Below, in pieces: positions 1 to 4,908 of a stretch of 5,372 bases of DNA. The notes below the pieces were generated by a model, which was given only the letters and a program-made list of their open reading frames with translations, had not been told where the DNA came from and searched no databases. Made by a program: the position numbers and the translations under genes. Every line of letters begins with the position of its first letter. Position 1 is the first letter of the stretch. Origin of the DNA: an uncultured Rhodoluna sp. (GTDB lineage: Bacteria > Actinomycetota > Actinomycetes > Actinomycetales > Microbacteriaceae); NCBI GenBank assembly GCA_937898095.1, contig CALDKR010000115.1, positions 1 to 5,372 of the forward strand. Direction: 5' to 3'.

Positions 1-374
1 TTGCAATCATCGGTCGCGGCATCACGGTTGGCCGACCACTCGGACTTTTGATGACCCGCAAAGGCATTGATTCAACAGTCACCTTGCTTCACTCTGGCTC
101 ACGCGACCTTGAGGCATCTGTTCGCCGAGCCGACATTGTGGTGGCTGCCATCGGTGTTGCGCACTTTGTTCAGCCCGAGTGGGTCAAGCCCGGGGCAGCA
201 GTGCTCGATGTCGGCATCACTCGAGTTGAGGGCCCAGAGGGCGCAACTTTGGTCGGCGATGTTGACCCAGGTGTCGCGGCGGTTGCCGGTTGGCTGTCGC
301 CAAACCCAGGTGGTGTCGGCCCAATGACCCGCGCAATGCTGGTCAAAAATGTGGTTGATCGCGCCGGGCGCTAG
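1..374 (+). CDS. folD: Bifunctional methylenetetrahydrofolate dehydrogenase / methenyltetrahydrofolate cyclohydrolase, C-terminal part
   Basis: This is the 3' end of folD, read in the frame whose first full codon is at base 3; 123 residues and a TAG stop are visible. FolD is a cytosolic enzyme that interconverts 5,10-methylene-, methenyl- and 10-formyl-tetrahydrofolate using NAD(P). The visible part is the Rossmann-type cofactor domain. It starts in the conserved [11 protein letters not shown] loop (usually GRSxxVGxP), continues through ADIVVAAIG, the [11 protein letters not shown] strand and LVGDVD, and ends with the diagnostic [10 protein letters not shown] motif. The catalytic Tyr and Lys of the family lie in the N-terminal half, outside the window. 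Family members are about 280-300 residues, so somewhat less than half is present. The gene runs convergently toward the restriction gene, with only 18 bases between the stop codons and no clear terminator there. The family call is firm. Confidence 0.96.
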   Translation, partial: AIIGRGITVGRPLGLLMTRKGIDSTVTLLHSGSRDLEASVRRADIVVAAIGVAHFVQPEWVKPGAAVLDVGITRVEGPEGATLVGDVDPGVAAVAGWLSPNPGGVGPMTRAMLVKNVVDRAGR

Positions 375-392
375 TTGCTGCTTTGCTTGAAG

Positions 393-2192
393 CTATGCAG
401 ATAGCCAATCATTGAATGAGACAACTTTGTCCGTAGTTACATCGATGGACCAAATAATTTCAAACATTTCTGCCAGCCACTGAGTTCTCTTATCGATAAT
501 TTCTGAATCCCACTTGTCAATCGGCAGTAAATCGGTGACTAGGTTTATGACGCTCTCTTGGTAGCGAACCTTTTTGTTGGCAAATGTGTCGTTCTGGACC
601 TTCAGATTGATCCTTGGATCCAGAAGCGTCAAGTTTCCAATAGAACTAATCAGATCTGAATAGTCATCATCGTCTACTTCACTGAGACCAAATAACTCTG
701 TCACCCATGCATCGGTCTTTGCCTGAGGTGCAATGTGTTCAAGATGCATTTCATGTCTCGGCCACTTGATCCCATTGCCCGTTAGGTTCCAATAAATCAT
801 GTAAAGCAGCGAGCGGCCATGTGCTCCCGTATCCTTTTCTTTCTCCCACTTCTTACGAGGGATCTCAGGCAGCGCCTTAGCCTCGCTTCTAAGAATCTGG
901 ACGAGTCGAGCTACGTCGGTTTTTTCACGGAAATCTTTGCCAGCTTTTCTAAACAAGTTCTCCAGGTCTTGCGCGTTCATGCCTAGCAGTGTCCAGCGGA
1001 ACGATAGGACGAACGCAAGCCTCGTCACCTCTTCAAAATCCGAACCGCTCAAGTCGCGGTTAATTACATTTAGAAACAACACACGATGACTCATAAGCAA
1101 GTCATCCATGAGCTCTAGATAGATCTTTGGTCTATCGGCACAGTTTGGCCTAAGAATGTCGTTGTAGTCGATCGACGCTCTTCTCAACTGGTTCCAGAAA
1201 TCCATAGCCCGGTTAATTTCAGTGAAGCCATCGGGCTTCGTTGGATGCAAACGTGAGTGAACTTCTTGAAGAATCATCTTTTTTGTCACTGGCTTGTCGC
1301 CAGTTGCCACCAAGAAGTGCCGAAGGAATACCTCATGGTCATTAACTCGCTGCCCCATGTCTTCCCACTCATTGAGATTTGTGGCGTGAACCGCTTGTAT
1401 GTCCTTCTCTTGGTCAAGGCCAAATGTAAGACTCTTAAGAATTTCTCCCCTGGCGAGATCTGACGACTTGAGTTCTTGTCCTCTGCTATTGAGTGTCAGG
1501 AATATCTCCAGAGATTCATCAATTGAATTGGTTATTACTTTTAAGACGGTAAACCGATTGAACAAGGTGTTCAGCAGGTCATTGGCGCGGCTTAGTTTTT
1601 CAATATTCGATTCAAAAGGAGCTAGGTCTTCTTCAATCAGCTCGCGTGCGTGCTTAATTGCACGTCTAAAAGGTTTATTGAGGGCTGTTGGCTTGTCATA
1701 AGACGTTTTGTTGCCCCAAGGGACATCCAATTGGCCAGCAGGCAAAGGCATTACTGAGTTTTCCATTATTTTTCTCAGTAGACGATTTGGCTTGAAGCGG
1801 TGTTTGGTCATGTCTTGATTGCTAATCAGAAAAGACCAGGCCTCGTTGGCAACATTTGTAGGAAGCATGTTTCCCTGAGGGGGCAGTTCATGAATATCAA
1901 GTCGATAGATTGCGTCGCGAATTGCCGCCACGAGCAACATGGTCGTAGTGAGGCGCTGTTGCCCGTCGACAACTTTGGCGGTTCGGTGGCCACCTGCAGC
2001 ATCGGATTGCAAAATCAGCGTTCCAAAGAAATGGTCTCGATCAAGCGGTGAGCTGAGGCAGGTTTTTATGTCATTAAAAAGATCAGTCATGTCGTCGGTT
2101 GTCCAGACATAGACGCGCTGATAATCTTCGACCTCAAGTTGGTCAAAAGAAGTTATTAGTTGCTTGAGCTTTTCGGTGCCAGCAGTGCTCAT
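393..2192 (-). CDS. GmrSD/SspE-like type IV restriction endonuclease (DUF262 + DUF1524 HNH), single chain
   Basis: The 599-residue protein has the architecture of one-chain GmrSD-type modification-dependent restriction enzymes. The N-terminal DUF262 domain carries YQRVYVW (24-30), FFGTLIL (55-61), the nucleotide-site motif DGQQRLTT (76-83) and the family block FLTLNSRGQELKSSDLA (231-247). The C-terminal DUF1524 domain carries the HNH-type nuclease signature: EHIAPQ (485-490, with His486), then IGNLTLL (518-524), Asn529, Asn534 and the closing F-A-N-K-K. All key motifs are present, so it should be intact. Known relatives cut foreign DNA bearing glucosylated hydroxymethylcytosine (GmrSD) or respond to phosphorothioate marks (SspE); the trigger here cannot be read from sequence. 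The ATG at 2192 has a G-rich stretch (GGGGG) about 6 bases upstream. No methylase or Dnd/Ssp partner is in the window. Sampled 60-base lines inside the gene are 32-40% GC, against 60-68% in sampled kyn-gene lines, which suggests horizontal acquisition. Confidence 0.9.
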   Translation of the reverse strand: MSTAGTEKLKQLITSFDQLEVEDYQRVYVWTTDDMTDLFNDIKTCLSSPLDRDHFFGTLILQSDAAGGHRTAKVVDGQQRLTTTMLLVAAIRDAIYRLDIHELPPQGNMLPTNVANEAWSFLISNQDMTKHRFKPNRLLRKIMENSVMPLPAGQLDVPWGNKTSYDKPTALNKPFRRAIKHARELIEEDLAPFESNIEKLSRANDLLNTLFNRFTVLKVITNSIDESLEIFLTLNSRGQELKSSDLARGEILKSLTFGLDQEKDIQAVHATNLNEWEDMGQRVNDHEVFLRHFLVATGDKPVTKKMILQEVHSRLHPTKPDGFTEINRAMDFWNQLRRASIDYNDILRPNCADRPKIYLELMDDLLMSHRVLFLNVINRDLSGSDFEEVTRLAFVLSFRWTLLGMNAQDLENLFRKAGKDFREKTDVARLVQILRSEAKALPEIPRKKWEKEKDTGAHGRSLLYMIYWNLTGNGIKWPRHEMHLEHIAPQAKTDAWVTELFGLSEVDDDDYSDLISSIGNLTLLDPRINLKVQNDTFANKKVRYQESVINLVTDLLPIDKWDSEIIDKRTQWLAEMFEIIWSIDVTTDKVVSFNDWLSA

Positions 2193-2212
2193 TAGAGACC
2201 CCCATTTTTCTC

Positions 2213-2264
2213 TGATCTCGTAATTGGATCACGCAAATGATCTCGAGATCAAATCGTTTCGAGA
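2213..2264. promoter_or_regulatory. GATC/CTCGAGA palindrome cluster upstream of the restriction gene (candidate operator)
   Basis: Twenty to seventy bases upstream of the restriction-gene ATG lies a cluster of related half-sites. A perfect 14-base palindrome, TGATCTCGAGATCA, is at 2238-2251. An extra direct copy of its half, TGATCTCG, is at 2213-2220. An inverted repeat TGATC-N9-GATCA spans 2213-2231, and TCTCGA (2241-2246) is mirrored by TCGAGA (2259-2264). Four GATC tetranucleotides fall within 37 bases. The arrangement suits dimer binding by a repressor or an autoregulator over the promoter or 5' leader. I could not identify a convincing -35/-10 pair, and no regulator gene is adjacent, so operator function is inferred. 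Confidence 0.4.
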
Positions 2265-2291
2265 AAAACCGTAGAAATACTTGTGAAAATG

Positions 2292-2325
2292 GGAAGCCCC
2301 GAGCGGTGAACCGCCCGGGGCTTCT
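2292..2325 (-). terminator. Strong hairpin after the small minus-strand ORF (likely terminator)
   Basis: The arms GAAGCCCCG (2293-2301) and CGGGGCTTC (2316-2324) enclose GCGG/CCGC and a four-base loop. The one imperfect position (2302 against 2315) is A·C if read on the + strand but G·U on the minus strand, so minus-strand RNA forms an unbroken 14-pair stem. The hairpin begins a few bases after the stop of the 28-codon ORF and precedes the restriction gene. The T-tract is weak (CCATTTTC after the stem), which is common among actinobacterial terminators. It would insulate the restriction gene from transcription coming from the kyn side. Confidence 0.65.
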
Positions 2326-2330
2326 TCTGG

Positions 2331-2417
2331 CTAGTTAACTAAAAGCAACAGCTCAATTGCCAAGATGACAATTTTCGCTGCCGTTAGGAGCAACTCCAGG
2401 AGATGTTCTTTAGACAT
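2331..2417 (-). CDS. Putative 28-residue hydrophobic/amphipathic peptide
   Basis: This small ORF runs from ATG (2415-2417) to TAG (2331-2333) and encodes 28 residues. It begins MSKEHLLELLLTAAK and ends in an Ile/Val/Leu-rich stretch closing with LLLLVN. The AGGA at 2425-2428 is a good Shine-Dalgarno sequence with 7-base spacing, and a second AAGGA lies nearer the start. A strong minus-strand hairpin follows the stop directly. The polar residues Glu4, Glu8, Lys15 and Glu22 fall on one helical face (Glu8, Lys15 and Glu22 are exactly seven apart), leaving the rest apolar. That fits a short membrane-spanning or membrane-surface helix. I do not recognise a family. Size and composition resemble type I toxin peptides or small membrane-protein modulators, but a short leader peptide or a chance ORF remains possible. 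The RBS and immediate terminator are the main arguments that it is expressed. Confidence 0.5.
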   Translation of the reverse strand: MSKEHLLELLLTAAKIVILAIELLLLVN

Positions 2418-2451
2418 ATCCTTTTCCTATCGCCGGACGCGATCCAACGAG

Positions 2452-2592
2452 CGAAAACCAGAAACACAAATAAAGTTCCCTTCGGGGACCTTATGTGCCA
2501 TACTCGAAAAGAGGCATCTCTTCGGACTGTGTTTCCGATTCGACGCTCACCTGAGTGTCAGACTCACCCCTGGTTGCTGCCAGGGGTTTTGT
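2452..2592 (+). ncRNA. Candidate structured small RNA (three-way junction, hairpin, terminator)
   Basis: On the + strand the region folds by eye into nested perfect or near-perfect stems. P1 is GAAACACA (2461-2468) with TGTGTTTC (2528-2535). It encloses P2, GTTCCC (2475-2480) with GGGGAC (2484-2489), extended by TAA/TTA, and P3, CG+AAGAG (2505-2513) with CTCTTCG (2518-2524). P4 follows, GACGCTC (2542-2548) with GAGTGTC (2553-2559), and then the hairpin with TTTT at 2566-2590. P4 and the end of P3 contain G·U pairs only when read on the + strand (they are A·C mismatches on the other), and the T-tract also faces +, so I favour a + transcript of about 140 bases. It matches no RNA family I know: the SRP-RNA, tmRNA and tRNA signatures are absent. 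No promoter could be called, so the 5' end is a guess. It may instead be a structured leader on the minus strand. Confidence 0.35.
2566..2590 (+). terminator. Intrinsic terminator-like hairpin with TTTT on the + strand
   Basis: ACCCCTGG (2566-2573) pairs perfectly with CCAGGGGT (2580-2587) around the loop TTGCTG. TTTTGTCGTT follows on the + strand. On the minus strand there is no T-tract after it, so it does not look like the end of kynA. No conventional + gene lies upstream, which is why it is read as the end of the candidate small RNA. Confidence 0.5.
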
Positions 2593-2649
2593 CGTTAACT
2601 GGACTAGACAAAGTCGCGCATCTGCCAGTTTTTAGAGTCTGGCAGCAAC
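2573..2649. repeat. 11-base inverted repeat competing with two local hairpins
   Basis: GTTGCTGCCAG (2573-2583) is perfectly inverted as CTGGCAGCAAC (2639-2649), 55 bases apart. The second copy can instead pair with CTGCCAG at 2622-2628 (7 pairs, 10-base loop), and the first copy overlaps the terminator hairpin at 2566-2587. Either strand of RNA therefore has mutually exclusive folds, the kind of layout seen in attenuators. The right copy begins about 30 bases after the kynA stop, so this may also be the 3' end structure of the kyn transcript. There is no T-tract on the minus strand after either hairpin. Confidence 0.5.
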
Positions 2650-2678
2650 ATCAGACAGGCAAAAAAGTTCTCAACAAC

Positions 2679-3530
2679 CTAGAGCTGGCTGCGAATAGCC
2701 CAAAGGTCTGCAAATACCGGGCGAAACAGAGTCGAGGCCAAATAGCCAACCCCGTCAGAACCACCGGTGCCAGGCTTGCGGCCAATGGTTCGTTCAACCA
2801 TCTTCACGTGGCGATAGCGCCATTCTTGCAAGCCCTCGTCGACATCGAGCAGCGACTCGGCAACCGTGGCTGCCTCAAGATCGGTCTTGTGCATCGAAAC
2901 CAAAACAGCCTGCACGGCCTCATCTGATGAATAGCCAACGGTGACATCGCGATTCAAAACATGCTCAGGCATTTTGTGGCCACGAGCATCGAAATAGCGA
3001 AGCGCGCTGTCATAAAGCGAACGCCGCTGCATTGCCGCCTCAACGCGTGCGCGGGCTGGCGAACCCTCGATTAGGTGCTCGGCCATGCCCATTCCGGTGC
3101 CTTTGTCGGCGCCAGCGCCAGCGTGATCGCGGCGGCCCAAGATTGCCTCAACCTCGCGAAATTGCGCTGACTGAAAACCCGAAGATGATGACAGGCGGCC
3201 GCGAAACGAGTTGAACTGCAGCGGGGTCATGGTCTCAAGAATGTCGACCTGGGCAACGCAGGTTTTCATAATCGTGCGCACGCGCCCCAAAATAGCCAGC
3301 GAGCGGTGTGTGTCAGCGCTCTCGAGCGCCTGTTGCAGCGCGCCCAGCTCGTGAATAATCTGCTTGAACCACAGCTCATAGGTCTGGTGAATGATGATGA
3401 ACAGCAGCTCATCGTGCTCTTGAGACTCAGGCTGCTGAAGCTCGAGCAGCTCATCAACCTTCAGATAGCTGATATAGGTGATGTGCTTTTGATCGCGTTG
3501 GTGTTCGTTGGGTTGTTCAATCTGAACCAC
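2679..3530 (-). CDS. kynA: Tryptophan 2,3-dioxygenase (heme)
   Basis: The 283-residue protein is the heme enzyme that opens the indole ring of L-tryptophan with O2 to give N-formyl-L-kynurenine, the first and committing step of kynurenine-type tryptophan breakdown in the cytosol. Family blocks in order are ISYLKVDELL (20-29), HDELLFIIIHQTYELWFKQ (39-57) with the distal-pocket His48, QFNSFRGRLSSSSGFQSAQF (105-124) with substrate-binding Arg110, and EWRYRHVKMVERTIG (236-250) with proximal heme ligand His241. KPGTGGSDGVGYL (252-264) follows, with Thr255 at the substrate amino-group site. Length is normal and no key residue is missing. The GTG start shares one base with the kynU stop (TAGTG), so translation is probably coupled. 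The segment near 134-156 is Gly/Ala-rich and differs from typical homologues but keeps the frame. It ends before the 486-base gene-poor stretch. Confidence 0.96.
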   Translation of the reverse strand: MVQIEQPNEHQRDQKHITYISYLKVDELLELQQPESQEHDELLFIIIHQTYELWFKQIIHELGALQQALESADTHRSLAILGRVRTIMKTCVAQVDILETMTPLQFNSFRGRLSSSSGFQSAQFREVEAILGRRDHAGAGADKGTGMGMAEHLIEGSPARARVEAAMQRRSLYDSALRYFDARGHKMPEHVLNRDVTVGYSSDEAVQAVLVSMHKTDLEAATVAESLLDVDEGLQEWRYRHVKMVERTIGRKPGTGGSDGVGYLASTLFRPVFADLWAIRSQL

Positions 3531-4852
3531 TAGGTGACTCGGCTTCCGTTGTCTTCAATTTCGAGATAACGCTTGCTCTCGACTAGCTCGCGCATGCGAT
3601 TCATGCCATCCCAGATTTCGACATAGCTGGTGGGCAGCGGTGCAATCGCCAACCGGATGCTGTCGGGGGTGCGATAGTCAGGAATCGTGTTGGTGAATTT
3701 GCGCATGGCAGCGGCGATTTTCTTGGCCTCTGGGTGACCAACGGTGATGTGGCCGCCGCGCTGGTTTGGGTCACGCGGAGTCATCAGAGTGAAGCCGAGT
3801 GGCGCCAGCCAGGCGTCGAACAGGGCCACCAAAAGCTCTGTGCCCATCGCGGCCTTTTTGGCGATCGCCGGCATTCCGGCTGACTCGATCATCGAATAAC
3901 TGGCCTGCACCATGCGCGCGCCAACAATTGATGGGCTGGCAATTTGAAAGCGACGAATATGCTCTGCGGGCTCAAAGAACGGGCCCATTTCGAACTGCTT
4001 GTCATTTGCAAACCAGCCTTGAATCGGCGCGTGCAGCTGGGTTTGAATTCGCTTGCTGACAAAGAGCCAAGCCGGTGCGCCCGGGCCCGAATTTCCATAT
4101 TTATAGGTGCAGCCAACGGCGAGGTCGACACCCCACTCGTCAAATTTCAATTCGATGGCTCCGCCGGCGTGCGAGGCATCCCAGACCACCAAGCCGCCAT
4201 ATTTGCGCACCAAATCGGTGATTGCCCTGACGTCAGGGCGTGAGCCTGAGCGATAGTGAATCACCTGCAGGGTCACCAAAGCAACATCATCGTTTAGGTG
4301 CTTTTCGAGCTCGGCCGCAGTCATCATTTCGCAGTCGCTGTTGATGTCAACCGCGCCAGGCCCGCCAGAGCCATCGTTGTTTAGGGTGATTATATTCAAG
4401 CCCATGCTCTCGGCGATGCCGGCGAGAATGTAGCGATCGGTAGGAAAGTTTGAGGCATCAATGATCACGGTTTTGCGACCTGGGCGAGCCTTGATCGCCG
4501 CAACACAAAGCTGATAGAAGTTGACCGAAGTGGTGTCTTGAACCAGAGTTTGACCTTCGGCGGCACCGAGTGTTGCTCGGCCCAAAAGGTTGCCCGCGGC
4601 CTGCGCCTCATCGATCCAGTGAGACCAGCCATCAACCAGCTCGGTGCCCCACTCTTCGGTCAAAAAGTCATTAACCGCCTTGATGGTTGCCTTTGGCAGT
4701 CGGCCCAGCGAGTTGCCATCGAGATAGCAAAGATCAGGGTCGCTGATGTGAAATTCAGACTTGTATTTTGCAAGCGGATCCGCGGCATCGAGCGCTAAAG
4801 CGGTGGCGCGATCGGTGGGGTTGCCAAACGAATCAATCAGGTTATAGCTCAC
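3530..4852 (-). CDS. kynU: Kynureninase (PLP-dependent)
   Basis: Kynureninase cleaves L-kynurenine to anthranilate and L-alanine (and 3-hydroxykynurenine to 3-hydroxyanthranilate) with pyridoxal phosphate; it is a soluble fold-type I enzyme. Numbering from the GTG start (440 residues), the visible motifs are LDGNSLGRLP (44-53), DASNFPTDRY (132-141), the HYRSGSRPD segment (199-207), WDASHAG (224-230) with the cofactor-contacting Asp225, and CTYKYGNSGPG (248-258) with PLP-binding Lys251. I chose GTG at 4852 because AAAGG (4859-4863) lies six bases upstream, and because the resulting N-terminus fits the family start just before the ALDAADPLAKY block. An in-frame TTG at 4912 would add 20 residues and overlap the upstream stop, but it has no ribosome binding site. 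It lies 56 bases after the exporter gene and overlaps kynA by one base, so the two kyn genes are clearly one unit. No formamidase gene is adjacent. Confidence 0.96.
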   Translation of the reverse strand: MSYNLIDSFGNPTDRATALALDAADPLAKYKSEFHISDPDLCYLDGNSLGRLPKATIKAVNDFLTEEWGTELVDGWSHWIDEAQAAGNLLGRATLGAAEGQTLVQDTTSVNFYQLCVAAIKARPGRKTVIIDASNFPTDRYILAGIAESMGLNIITLNNDGSGGPGAVDINSDCEMMTAAELEKHLNDDVALVTLQVIHYRSGSRPDVRAITDLVRKYGGLVVWDASHAGGAIELKFDEWGVDLAVGCTYKYGNSGPGAPAWLFVSKRIQTQLHAPIQGWFANDKQFEMGPFFEPAEHIRRFQIASPSIVGARMVQASYSMIESAGMPAIAKKAAMGTELLVALFDAWLAPLGFTLMTPRDPNQRGGHITVGHPEAKKIAAAMRKFTNTIPDYRTPDSIRLAIAPLPTSYVEIWDGMNRMRELVESKRYLEIEDNGSRVT

Positions 4853-4858
4853 AGCAGA

Positions 4859-4863
4859 CCTTT
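4859..4863 (-). promoter_or_regulatory. Ribosome binding site deciding the kynU start
   Basis: AAAGG on the minus strand, six bases before GTG at 4852. No comparable site precedes the in-frame TTG at 4912, so this favours the 440-residue protein. Confidence 0.6.
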
Positions 4864-4880
4864 CAACTTTGAATTCTGCT

Positions 4881-4900
4881 GCACCGAAATTTATCGGTGC
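4881..4900. promoter_or_regulatory. Perfect 7-base-arm palindrome between the exporter gene and kynU
   Basis: GCACCGA (4881-4887) and TCGGTGC (4894-4900) flank the AT-only spacer AATTTA. It sits in the 56-base gap, about 8 bases after the exporter stop and roughly 30 bases before the kynU start. The length and AT-rich centre suit a dimeric repressor or Lrp/GntR/TetR-like operator. As RNA it would be a small hairpin that could separate exporter and kyn transcripts, but there is no T-tract, so it is a poor intrinsic terminator. Which role applies cannot be decided here. Confidence 0.4.
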
Positions 4901-4908
4901 TTCACCAT

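Noticed and set aside
392..405. GCTAT-GCAG-ATAGC hairpin between the convergent genes
   Set aside because: Only five pairs, mostly inside the last codons of the restriction gene and without a T-tract; too weak to call a terminator.
2143..2205. 20-codon out-of-frame ORF starting 13 bases upstream of the restriction-gene ATG (minus strand)
   Set aside because: It overlaps the start in a way that could regulate it, but it has no ribosome binding site of its own and no recognisable leader features.
2193..2470. -35/-10 promoters for the restriction gene, peptide gene or small RNA
   Set aside because: Partial matches such as TTCACA and TAGACA occur, but none has a TANNNT box at 16-18 bases, so no promoter is annotated.
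2530..2590. Possible tRNA or tmRNA end (CCGATTCGAC resembles a T-loop)
   Set aside because: There is no acceptor stem, anticodon arm or CCA end in register; the bases are better explained by the hairpins listed.
2365..2598. 77-residue + strand ORF in the gene-poor stretch
   Set aside because: The composition is Arg/Ser/Cys-rich like random translation. It has no ribosome binding site and overlaps both the small peptide gene on the other strand and the structured region.
2403..2927. 174-residue + strand ORF
   Set aside because: It runs antisense into the strongly supported kynA gene, crosses the hairpin cluster, has GGAG directly against the ATG with almost no spacing, and the translation resembles no protein family.
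3306..3533. + strand ORFs inside kynA and kynU
   Set aside because: They are antisense shadows of well-supported genes, with repetitive Leu-rich translation produced by the Gln/Glu-rich kynA codons.
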